Assembly: GCA_963383645.1 (NCBI GenBank)
Contig: OY726557.1
Coordinates: 127,704,103-127,768,102 of the forward strand
Reading direction: 5' to 3'
Source of the DNA: Muscardinus avellanarius
Lineage: Eukaryota; Chordata; Mammalia; Rodentia; Gliridae
Length of the DNA stretch: 64,000 bases
How positions within the stretch are numbered: position 1 is the stretch's first letter; each line of letters opens with the position of its first letter. The notes under the pieces were generated by a model that worked only from the letters and a program-made list of their open reading frames with translations, was not told the DNA's origin and searched no databases. Of the stretch, positions 55,884 to 64,000 are shown in pieces. Position numbers and translations under genes: made by a program.

Positions 55884-56117
55884 CTGCCGGGCATGGTAGT
55901 GTACGTTTGTAATCCCAGCATTTGGGAGGCTGAGACAGGAGGATTAAGGTTCGCGGACAGCCTCAGCTACTTAGTGAGGCCCTTTGCAACTCAGTGAGAC
56001 CCTGTTTCAAATAAAGAATAAAAAATAAAAAATAGGGCTGGGGATGCCACTTGCAGGTAGAATGTCCCTGGGCTCCAGCCCCAGTACTGAAAAAAAAAAA
56101 AAAAAAAAAAAAAAACC
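55884..56117 (+). repeat. SINE, B1-ID type, with 26-nt poly-A
   Basis: Head CCGGGCATGGTAGTGTACGT, doubled AAAAATA linker, ID tail (ATGTCCCTGGGCTCCAGCCC) and a pure A run at about 56090-56115. A relatively recent copy. Confidence 0.92.
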
Positions 56118-56277
56118 TAATGTCTAAGGAAGTCACACACATTTATAATAAAAAAGGCTCAAACACAATGCTTAGGAAGGCTTTTCATATATCATGGACA
56201 TATATTGTAGTCTTTAATATAACCACTGGAAGAATAGTAAAATGATGGACAGGTACTAGAAAATAAAGGAAAATGGA

Positions 56278-56462
56278 GCAGGAGACAGAGGTGCATGCCT
56301 ATAATCCCAGTACTCTGGGAGGCTGAGACAGGAGAATCACAGGTTCGAGGGCAGCCTCAATAACTTAATGGGACCTGGTTTCAAAATGAAAATTAAAATA
56401 TATTGGGTGTAGTTTTGAGACTAACTCTGAGTTCAACCTCCAGTACTGCTCCTGACCCCCCA
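56278..56462 (+). repeat. SINE, B1-ID type, diverged
   Basis: GAGGTGCATGCCTATAATCC head and a degraded ID tail (GAGTTCAACCTCCAGTACTG). Confidence 0.85.
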
Positions 56463-56949
56463 AAATCAAGGGAAATTAAATATAGGAAAAAAAAAACAAT
56501 CTAACTAATTTAAAAGAATAAGTGGTTTCTTTTAAAAGAGAAATAATCGACAGAGGTAAAGAAAAAGCAGAATAGAACAAGTAGACACATCTTTTTAAAA
56601 AGTGTAATGGTATACTTAAGTCCAAATATATTCTTAGCATCAAAAGTAAAGAGAATAACTACTCCAGTTAAAAGACAGTGATTATTATACTTGATTTAAA
56701 AAGCACCCATTGATATGTAATTCATATTAACTGTTATAATGGACTGAAAATAAAAACAACATCAACTGTTAAAAAGGATAAAACTAAAACATAAAGGCAC
56801 AGAAAGAGTGAAAGTAAAAAAAGTAAAAAAAATACACCAAAACATTGGTATAATACATATATTAATAATATGAGATATTTTAAGGCAAAAACATCTCTAG
56901 AGATAAATGGGAATATTTCATAATAGTAAGGCAGGATAGAAAACTGTTT

Positions 56950-57350
56950 TCATTTCTTTTTTAAATAAAATACAAGTTTATTTCATTTGTTTTGTTTTCA
57001 ATTTGGATAGCAAAGAGAGTCCAAATAGACTGGTGATCTCACAAATGAATTTAGTCTTTATGTTAGCTACTCAGATCAAAGAAGTTCATATGAGATTTTC
57101 AATTTTCATTACAATTATGCTTCTTGAAGGCATTTTAATACTTGCTATTGTATGTGTTTGCTTAATGCACTTTGCTCGTGGCCAGGGTCTAGAATTGCAG
57201 GTCTCTGGGGCCCGGGATGCACTGAACCTCACTGTGTCAGTCAGCACTGTCACCAGGCTGGTTCTCTTTCTGGCTTGCATTGATCTGATGTTCAGCTATC
57301 CCACCCCCAAACCAAGAGAACAGAGTACATTACATCCTTGTGCTTTCCTG
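56950..57350. other. Unassigned DNA
   Basis: Opens a 243-codon plus frame (57003-57734) that continues through a (TTA)n array and a SINE, so most of it is not coding. The first ~115 codons have no recognised homology. A slightly GC-richer patch sits at 57175-57330. Confidence 0.35.
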
Positions 57351-57351
<1 letters not shown>

Positions 57352-57389
<38 letters not shown>

Positions 57390-57618
57390 TTACTAAAGAG
57401 AAAGATGTACTTTGTGTGTGTGATACTGGGGATTGAACCCAGAGACGTTCTATCTTTGAGCTACACCTCCAGTCCGATCTTATTTCTTATTTGGAAACAG
57501 GATCTTGCTAGGTTGATAAGAGTCTCACTACTTGCTGAGGCTGTCTTTGAACTTATAACCTTCCTGTCTCAGCCTACCAAGTACTGGGATTATAGGTGTG
57601 CACTACCATGCCTAGCTA
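57352..57618 (-). repeat. SINE, B1-ID type, with (TTA)n nearby
   Basis: (TTA)n at 57352-57390, then the SINE in reverse at 57412-57618: ID (GAACCCAGAGACGTTCTATC) and B1 (GGGATTATAGGTGTGCACTA). Confidence 0.87.
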
Positions 57619-57628
57619 AAGATATACT

Positions 57629-57792
57629 TTTTTTTTTTGGTGGTGGTACTAGAGTTCCTGGAAGCCCTTCTACCTCCGGGCTACACTCCCAGACCTATTT
57701 TTTATATTTTTTATTTGGAGACAGGGTCTCCTAAGCCAGCAAGCCTGGCTACGAACCTGCATGATCCTCCTGTCTCTGCCTCCCATGCCAGG
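57629..57792 (-). repeat. SINE, variant-tail subfamily, head deletion
   Basis: Variant words TTCCTGGAAGCCCTTCTACC and TACACTCCCAGACCTATTTT. The B1 head jumps from CTCTGCCTCCCA to TGCCAGGC, losing ~35 bp. Flanks CTAAAGATATACT and CTAAAGACACACT (57615-57628, 57793-57806) are a diverged duplication. It sits next to the preceding SINE. Confidence 0.88.
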
Positions 57793-57992
57793 CTAAAGAC
57801 ACACTTTTTAAAGCTATATTTTTCATTTGAAATTTATATTAAAATAATTATAGATTCATATGTAAGTATATGGAATAATATAGAGGGATCCTATGTACTT
57901 GATGCCCAGTTTCTTCTATTGCTTAGTATTATAACCATGTTATTGACATTGATACTTATTAATCTCATTTCAGACTTCTCATTTTTCTTGCG

Positions 57993-57995
<3 letters not shown>

Positions 57996-58036
<41 letters not shown>
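57996..58036. repeat. (TG)n microsatellite
   Basis: About 20 pure TG units inside the ancient antisense L1 3'UTR. Confidence 0.95.
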
Positions 58037-58038
<2 letters not shown>

Positions 58039-58119
58039 TTGCCTCTCTACAATGTTAACATATAAGCAGTTTCAGGTATCTAGCACTAGAGTCAGCCAGA
58101 AACTGAGCAATTTCTTTTT

Positions 58120-58310
58120 ATTCTTTAATTTTTTTTTATTGGTGCATTGTAGTCATACATCTTAATGGAATTCAAAATGATAGAGGCATACATGCACACA
58201 TCACCCAATTAGCCCTTACCCAATTCTCACCTCATTTTCTTCCCCCTCCCTCTTTCTCATGTTTGGCTTAGTGATTGACTTTGATGTCTGGAGCACTTTC
58301 AATTGTAAAT
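58120..58310 (-). mobile_element. L1 3'UTR tail, antisense, ~190 bp
   Basis: TTTTTTTATTGGTGCATTGT and ATGTTTGGCTTAGTGATTGA match the last part of the L1 3'UTR at 4311-4450. Severely 5'-truncated. Confidence 0.8.
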
Positions 58311-58321
58311 GTTTATTTCCC

Positions 58322-58622
58322 CCAGACAGATCTGAAGGCTGGGAAGCCCATGATCCAGGTTGGCGGCAGATTCAGTGTCTAGTGATAAGAATCTTCCTGG
58401 TTTGTAGATGACCATTTTCTAGCTATATCCTCATGTAGCAGAGTCAGAAGACTCCAGTCTCTCTGACACTTCTTACAGTGGCACTAATCATATCATGACA
58501 GCTCCAAGACTTCATCTAAACCTAATTACTTACCAAAAGCTTTACCTCCAAATACCACATTGAGGGTTAGGATTTCAATCTAAGAGTTTTGGAGGGATAC
58601 AACATACAATTCATAACAGCAG
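58322..58622 (-). mobile_element. MaLR-type LTR remnant
   Basis: CTGAAGGCTGGGAAGCCCAT, GGCGGCAGATTCAGTGTCTA, TACCTCCAAATACCACATTG and GGGATACAACATACAATTCA. Same type as 39884-40210. Confidence 0.45.
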
Positions 58623-58749
58623 GGTATAAAAAAGTCTTCTGTCAATTAAAGAGTTCTTTCAGTTACCCTTTGTAACTACTCCCCGGCCTCCCATTCACAT
58701 CCCTAACTTTAGGCAACCAGTAGTCTGTTTTCCATGTCTAAAATTTTAT

Positions 58750-58831
58750 TTAGCTGGGTCTGTATTTGCTCAGTGGAAAACTGCTTGCCTAGCTTGTTGG
58801 AAGTCCTGAGTTCTATACCCATGACCACGAT
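58750..58831 (+). repeat. Stand-alone ID-like element
   Basis: TTAGCTGGGTCTGTATTTGC / TCAGTGGAAAACTGCTTGCC / TAGCTTGTTGGAAGTCCTGA gives an ID (tRNA-Ala-derived) monomer without a B1 head, followed by a TAAATAAATTAATAATAAAA tail. It is the only clear free ID in the window. Confidence 0.75.
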
Positions 58832-58875
58832 AAATAAATTAATAATAAAATTCTATTCATATTATATATGGAATC

Positions 58876-59056
58876 AGCTGGCTGCGGTGGTGCATACATG
58901 TAATCCTAGTACTTGGGAGGATAAGACAGAAGGATAACAAGTTCAAGTCCAGCCTGAGCAATTTAGCAAGATTCTATTTCAAAATAAAAACTAAAAAGGG
59001 TTGAGAGTACGGCTCAGTGGTAAAGTGCCCCTGGATTCATTCCTGGTACCACAATA
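58876..59056 (+). repeat. SINE, B1-ID type
   Basis: Head AGCTGGCTGCGGTGGTGCAT, tail GCTCAGTGGTAAAGTGCCCC. This tail is closer to classical rodent ID than most copies, suggesting an older subfamily. Confidence 0.88.
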
Positions 59057-59069
59057 AATTAACAAACAT

Positions 59070-59279
59070 AGCCGGGCGTGGTGGCACACGCTTGTAATCC
59101 CAGCATTTGGGAGGCTGAGACCTGAGCATCGCAGTTCACGGACAGCCTCAGCTACTTAGTGAGGCCCTCCGCAACTTAGTGAGACCCTGTTTCAAATATA
59201 AAGAATAAAAAAAGTGGGGCAAGGGATGTAGCTTGGAGGTCCATCCCAAACCTGCAAAATAAATAAATAAATAAATAAA
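59070..59279 (+). repeat. SINE, B1-ID type, short tail, (AAAT)n
   Basis: Well-preserved head (CCGGGCGTGGTGGCACACGC). The ID tail lacks its middle and goes from GGAGGT to CCATCCCAAACCTGC, then (AAAT)n. Belongs to the '...ccccaaacccagc' tail group. Confidence 0.88.
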
Positions 59280-59944
59280 GTATAAATGGATCATACAGTA
59301 GGTAATCTTTGGGGGTTGGACTTTTCTTTCTCTCAGCATAATTCTCTAGGTATTCTTCTACGTTGTTATGCATAGCAAGAGTATTTTACTTTTCCTATTT
59401 CACAGAACAGTATTTCACGGTGGGCATATGTCACAGTTTGTTTAACCACTCCTCTATTGAAGGACATTTGGGCTATTTCTAGTTTTTGCCTATTGTGAAT
59501 AATGCTGGCATAAACAGAAATATACAGGGTTTTGTGTAAAAGCGTTTACATTTCTCTGGAATAAAAGCTGAAGAAGGCAATTTCTGGGTCATACAGTAAT
59601 TGCATGTTTAACTTTGTAAGGGACTAACCACCAACCTGTTTTCTAGAGTGGCCACAGCACTTTACATCCTCATCAGCAATGAGCTCATGACCTTGGTTCC
59701 CCACACCCTTGCCAGCATTTGTCTTTTCGTCTTAGCCATTTTAAGGGGAGTATAGTCATATCTACTTGTGGTTTTAACTTGTCTCCCTCTACTGGACAAA
59801 CTGTAGATCATTTTATCAAGGGTTTATTTGCCGTCTCTACCTCCTCCTCAGTGAAAAGTGTATCCTGTCCTTTGTGGACTTTCTAGTTAGATATTTTTTT
59901 ATTGCATTCAGTTCTGAGAGTTCTTTCTTTCTTATTCAATCAGA

Positions 59945-60057
59945 TTTTTTGGGACATATTCTCACCATATTTCCCAGACTGGCCTTGAACTAGTGATCTT
60001 TCTGCCTCAGCCTCCTGAGTAGCCGGGATTGCAGGACTACACCACCATGCCTGGCTC
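59945..60057 (-). repeat. B1 monomer (no ID half)
   Basis: CAGACTGGCCTTGAACTAGT, CTGCCTCAGCCTCCTGAGTA and CACCACCATGCCTGGCTCAG form a lone 7SL-derived B1-type unit in reverse, without an ID tail. Confidence 0.7.
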
Positions 60058-60340
60058 AGAGTTTTAAAAACAAATATCCTAGATATTATTTCTCTGTTGG
60101 ATATTCGGATTGCAAATATTTTCTACCAATATCTAGTTTGTCATATTTTCCATGTGAGTGTTTGCAGCCAAAGTTTTAAATTTTATTGGTTCTTTATACC
60201 AGTTTTCCTTTTTATATCAAATTTTCCTTTTACAACCTATGGTTCGGTGTCAAAACTAAGACTTCTTTTCTACACCTTAATCCCGGAGATTTTCTCCTGT
60301 GTTCCACTTTTTTTTTTCTTTCTATTTTTAAAATTTGCTA

Positions 60341-60532
60341 GCCGGGCGTGGCGGCGCACGCTTGTAATCTCAGCATTCGGGAGGCTGAGACCGGAGGATC
60401 GCGGTTCGCGGACAGCCTTAGCTACTTAGTGAGGCCCTCTGCAAGTGAGACCCGGTTTCAAAATAAAGAATAAAAAATAGGGCAGGGGCTGTAGCTCGGA
60501 AGTCGAATGCCCCTGGGTTCCATCCCCAAACC

Positions 60533-60582
<50 letters not shown>
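60341..60582 (+). repeat. Young SINE, B1-ID type, 46-nt poly-A
   Basis: CpG-rich, nearly pristine head (GCCGGGCGTGGCGGCGCACG, GGATCGCGGTTCGCGGACAG), tail ending CATCCCCAAACCCAGC and 46 uninterrupted A's (60537-60582). Flanks AAAATTTGCT and AAAATTGCT are the probable duplication. Confidence 0.94.
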
Positions 60583-60585
<3 letters not shown>

Positions 60586-60587
60586 CT

Positions 60588-60900
60588 GCATTGTAAATTT
60601 CACCTTGTATTGGGATAGTATTGGGATAGAGTGTCAGACAGATGCATGCACAGAGTTCTTGGCGTTCTTCCCACCAGGTCCCTCTCCCTCCCTCGCTCTC
60701 TCCATGAACGCACATCTTTGAGATGGGAACTGGTAGTCGGGCATACATTCATAAAGGTATTTCTACCATTACACCTGATGGTTTCATCTGTTCCTGAACT
60801 CCTCAGTCATTCTCCTGCAGTATCCACTCGGGTTTCTCTTCAGATGACATAAATCTTTTGCCTTTTATTTTGTTTTATTTTTCTAAAGTTTCATTTTTTA
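60588..60900. other. Unassigned DNA
   Basis: A tandem TATTGGGATAG pair at 60608-60628 and a C/T-rich patch near 60680. Nothing else recognised. Confidence 0.4.
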
Positions 60901-60904
60901 TTTA

Positions 60905-61082
60905 TTGTTTTTGTGTTGCTGGAGATTGAACCCAGGGGCATTCTACCTCTGGGTTACACCCCCAGCCCCATTGTATTTTTAATTTGAAAACAGGGTCTTG
61001 CTAAGTCGCTGAGAGTGATTTCAAACCCGTGATTCTCCTGTCTCAGTCTCCTAAGTGCTGGGGTTACTCCACACTTGGCTAG
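60905..61082 (-). repeat. SINE, B1-ID type
   Basis: ID tail (CCCAGGGGCATTCTACCTCT), linker and B1 head with a small deletion near the end (GTTACTCCACACTTGGCTAG). Confidence 0.88.
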
Positions 61083-61404
61083 ATTTATGGTTTTATCTAC
61101 AATATTTAAGTCTGTAATACATTTTGGATTAATTTTTATGTAAGAAGTATTATATTGTATATTTTTAAGGTTCCTCTCTATATAAACTCATATAAAACAT
61201 GACAATACATATTTTTGATTTTTCAACCAAAAAAGTTCATGAGCACATAAATTAAAAGAAAGGTAGTAACCAGAAGATAACATGTTTTGTACTTTTGTAC
61301 TTTGTGTTTGCTGTGTCAGTTATCAGAAATACTTAATACTAAGTGCTTAATACTTTCTTTCTAAAATGTTCACTTTCTTTAAAGTTTAGCTCTAAGTCCT
61401 GTTT

Positions 61405-61815
61405 CCTCGCACCTCTCCTGAGTGAAGACACTTTCTTCTCCAAGGTTCCACGGCACTCCTTTGTCTAGATTCTAGTAATTTTCACCTCTTTAGTGTTTCT
61501 TAGTACAGGGCCTTTGCACATGCTGTTCCTGGCATTTTTCTCTCTAAACCCTCACCTGGTTGCCTCATCAGTTCTCAATTCAATTTACTTTCACAAATGG
61601 ATTGAGAGTCTCAAATGTAAGCTCTCACAGAACTGGTTCTTAGTACAGAGGCTAGTTAGGACTTATTTGTGTGATTATTTGATTATCTTTCCCACTCTAT
61701 GAGGGAGGAACAGTTTGGTGTTGATCACCCTCGTATATCTTATTTATAACCTGATGCCAGAAAAATAATTGAGGCTTAATAAATATTTCTTGAAAAAAAA
61801 TGAGTGAATGAATGA
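61405..61815 (+). repeat. L2 3' end, sense
   Basis: GGGCCTTTGCACATGCTGTT, CTCACCTGGTTGCCTCATCA, CTCTATGAGGGAGGAACAGT and GAGGCTTAATAAATATTTCT, then TGAATGAATGAAT, follow the L2 3' end very well. Confidence 0.78.
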
Positions 61816-61819
61816 ATTT

Positions 61820-62175
61820 TTGATTTCTAAACTTCTAAAGGCAAAGGTTGTGATTTATAATTCAACTTCACAAGACTCTAGATGCTGGAAAAATTTAATA
61901 TTTGATTTCCAAGGGTGAAAGCTGAACACTCAATTTATCTATACAACAGTGTTTAGGGGTACAGAAATATTTACCCAGACAATGTTTATCAGGGTAGAGA
62001 TCTATAAAACAAGGTGATCTATAAAACATGTCCTGAAATACTCATGTGATTAGCATTAGATAACTATCATAATTTAAACAATTAAAATAATTACTCATAA
62101 CATTTTATTCCCTTTGAAGGTACAGTCGCTGCCAACAAAGCCTTCTATTGTGTCCCTTACATCGTTTAAAAAAAA
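61820..62175. other. Unassigned AT-rich DNA
   Basis: No family or coding signal seen. Confidence 0.4.
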
Positions 62176-62179
62176 TGCA

Positions 62180-62608
62180 TTAGGAAATATGTCATTTGCA
62201 GGAAAATGGATGGAACCAGAGAATTTTATGCTCAGTGAGATCAGTCAGTCTCAGAAAGTCAAGGGTCATATGTTTTCTGTTGCATGTGGAAGCCAGAGAG
62301 AAAATAGAAAACAAAAGGGACTTTTTAGATATCTTAGGAGAAAGATCATTCGAACGGTGGAAGGGGATAGGGCGAGGGAGGTGGGAGCGGGGAAAGGAGG
62401 CTTGAGGAAGGAGACAGTACAAATAGTGCCATGTCCCATATATGAAAGTATCACTGGCAACCTCGCTAGTGTCCTGGGCAGGCAGGGGGCAGGGGTGGGA
62501 GCTATCTTGGAAGGAAACATGCCAATGTTTCCTTATATGTGTGCTTATATGACTGTATCCCTCTGAACCCACTATGATGTATAATTACAATGCACCAATT
62601 TTAAAACA
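62180..62608 (+). mobile_element. L1 3' end, sense, 5'-truncated
   Basis: Begins at ATGTCATTTGCAGGAAAATG at the end of ORF2. It passes a G/A-rich 3'UTR block (GAGGGAGGTGGGAGCGGGGA) and ends CACTATGATGTATAATTACA / ATGCACCAATTTTAAAAC. Open frames on both strands here are incidental. Confidence 0.88.
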
Positions 62609-62609
62609 T

Positions 62610-64000
62610 GTAGGGATGGCCAGGCTAAAGGATGCTATGAGCGGCTGGATTTATACTAGAGCACCTGATAAAGACCAAATATATAATTTTGCTGGCCTAT
62701 TTATGAGTTAAAAATATACATTATTTTGTTTGGCCCATTTTCTGTGTGGCACTCTCCCCCCAGGGAGACCCGCTGAACTGGGGCCCTTTCTTACCCCCCC
62801 CCCTTCCCCAGCTCCACAGTTTCCATCCAGGGAGGGAGTGGGGAGTGAAAGTCACTTTCCTGATCAGCTGTGCTGGAGAGAGCAGAAGGGGAAGGTAAAA
62901 CCCCAGGTAGAGGAATGGAGGACTTTCCATTCTTAGTGGAAACCTAGTTGCTTTGGCCTGAGGGGCTAATCAAGTGTTATAAACACTGATTAGATAAGGT
63001 AGGTCATTTCCTTCTGGGCTTTCCTTGTGGGAGTGGAGGCCACACCTGGGAATGACATTTGCAGACTCAGGAAGACAATTTGCTGTAGTTTAATTCCTTT
63101 CTCTTGCAAATGCCAGCGGAGAGCAGGGGAGGAGTTCTGCCGAGTTTGAATACTATTCAAACAGGTCACATTAGAAGGCTGAGGTGTCTCATTAAAACTT
63201 TCTGTTTCGCTGCTGTATATCCATACACTGTATATTAGAATCCTTGACAGAAGCGCTGTATATCTCCTGTCTTAACATCTAATAGTCCTTGCCAGACAGA
63301 ATGAAAAAGTTGATTACACACAGCTTTGCCAATGTCTCTTGACAGGAAAGAGCTAAAAAAAAAAAAATCCTTTCAAACAAATGAAATGCCAGTCAGAGCT
63401 CAAACATATTAAAATAAGATAAGCTTATATTATTGTCTTACACTAGTGATTAACTGATGTCTAATTAATTCCTAGTACGTGTAATAAGCTAGCATGGCTT
63501 GGCTTCTTAATTCGAGAATATTCTTTAATCCCGTTTTCTTGCAGTTGTTATTCCCCCCCCCACACACACACACACACTCCTGTCCCTACTTCCGGTAAAG
63601 TCCCTATGATCCTGCAACTTGACGAATTGCTTTTTTGAAAAGCCGGTGGTTTGGGGATTGGAAGAGAAGTACAGCTCAGAATTTCTTCGTTCTTTTTTTA
63701 ATGAGGTACAGGCTGTAAAGTGTTAAAGCAGGCTAAGATTTGCAGGGAGTGGGGGGATGAGCTTGAGCTACTGCCATCTTGACAGGCCCCTTCCCCCACC
63801 TCTGCTCTGAGCTCCAGTTTATTTCACAGAGATGTTTCAAAGAAATTGGGTTGTGTAGCAGTGTGGGCGGGAGGCAGGGAGGAAAAGGAGGATTCTGGAA
63901 TTAAATAAGACTTCTGAAATGGGTTGCAGGTTTTCATGGTAGCCACTATGTCTTGGGAGATCTCTGAAATCAGAGCACTTTCAATGACATTGGCAAGCCT
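62610..64000. promoter_or_regulatory. Repeat-free stretch, possible conserved non-coding DNA
   Basis: About 1.4 kb without a recognisable transposon, moderately GC-rich, with poly-C runs at 62793-62803 and 63555-63563 and a short (CA)n beside the latter. It contains several transcription-factor-like words (TGATTAGATAAGG, a GATA-type site; AATTAATT; three CTGTATAT copies at 63213-63266). No exon is identified. A regulatory role is only a suggestion from the absence of repeats. Confidence 0.3.

Larger units (their letters stand above)
55190..56945 (+). mobile_element. Ancient L1 (L1M-like), sense, split by SINEs
   Basis: 5' part near 55440 (AACATGCTAAAGGACATGAA, ORF1-like). The 3' part at 56640-56940 is the endonuclease region (CTACTCCAGTTAAAAGACAG, AATAATATGAGATATTTTAA, AGAGATAAATGGGAATATTT). 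Three SINEs interrupt it. No frame left. Confidence 0.5.
57795..61190 (-). mobile_element. Ancient L1 (L1ME-like), antisense, heavily interrupted
   Basis: Antisense pieces in order: 3'UTR (57830-57960, GATTCATATGTAAGTATATG and GGGATCCTATGTACTTGATG), more 3'UTR near 58650-58740 (AACCAGTAGTCTGTTTTCCA), ORF2 C-terminal part (59330-59940, TGAAGGACATTTGGGCTATT), and further ORF2 (60060-60300 and 61083-61190, CATTTTGGATTAATTTTTAT). Interruptions: a younger L1 tail, an LTR, an ID, and B1/B1-ID SINEs. Confidence 0.55.

Noticed and set aside
57003..57734. 243-codon plus ORF, the longest outside L1
   Set aside because: More than half translates a (TTA)n array and a minus-strand SINE, and the remainder shows no recognisable homology.
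58750..58831. Possible tRNA gene (ID tails throughout contain tRNA-Ala-like A and B boxes)
   Set aside because: Followed by an A-rich tail, with no complete cloverleaf; this is the SINE-derived ID form, not a functional tRNA.
1..64000. CRISPR array, operons, riboswitches or phage-like modules
   Set aside because: Repeat content, SINEs and L1s show this to be mammalian DNA; regularly spaced repeats here are microsatellites only.

Overview
Mammalian nuclear DNA, most likely from a rodent of the squirrel-related clade (Sciuromorpha: squirrels, mountain beaver or dormice). The reason is the short interspersed repeats. More than 40 copies join a 7SL/B1-type head (GGCGTGGTGGCGCACGC..., TGTAATCCCAGC) to an ID-type, tRNA-Ala-derived tail (TAGCTCGGAGGTAGAATGCC ... 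GGGTTCAATCCCCAGTACC), which is the dimeric B1-ID layout of that clade. Assignment below suborder is a guess. There are no bacterial-style operons, no tRNA or rRNA genes, no CRISPR array and no recognisable host protein-coding gene. The window reads as intergenic or deep intronic DNA built from layers of retrotransposons.

Layout. 0-4 kb: unique DNA, several SINEs, an L1 tail and an antisense MaLR (ERVL) internal-plus-LTR remnant. 4.2-8.8 kb: a 5'-truncated, minus-strand L1 with decayed ORF2. A full-length SINE is joined to its 5' end inside the same target-site duplication. 8.8-24 kb: mostly old or unique DNA with an unassigned 116-codon ORF (9466-9816), an ancient sense L1 (15.0-16.45 kb), MaLR LTRs and microsatellites. 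24.6-31.3 kb: an ancient antisense L1 interrupted by an ERVL-type LTR and SINEs. 31.6-31.8 kb: a 189-nt pure polypyrimidine tract.

34.36-39.67 kb is the most unusual part. Two head-to-tail copies of a composite, ORF1-only L1 derivative lie inside one 15-bp target-site duplication. Each has an L1 5'UTR and ORF1 (intact, 294 codons, in the first), then about 0.9 kb of foreign sequence in place of ORF2, including an antisense piece of an older L1, then the last ~140 bp of the L1 3'UTR and an A-rich tail. This resembles HAL1 ('half-LINE') architecture but looks like an independent, lineage-specific case.

41.9-43.3 kb: a sense L1 fragment with a perfect 16-bp duplication. 43.7-50 kb: an ancient sense L1 scaffold split by many SINEs, a MaLR LTR, a hAT-like DNA transposon remnant and a younger antisense L1 (44.6-45.5 kb). 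The 5' junction of that younger L1 carries ~38 bp of 5S rRNA sequence, a chimeric insertion. 50-62.6 kb: more ancient L1 in both orientations, SINEs, microsatellites, an L2 and an L1 tail. 62.6-64 kb: a repeat-free, moderately GC-rich stretch that could be conserved non-coding or regulatory DNA.

All family names come from sequence I recognise by eye. Boundaries are approximate unless a target-site duplication is given.
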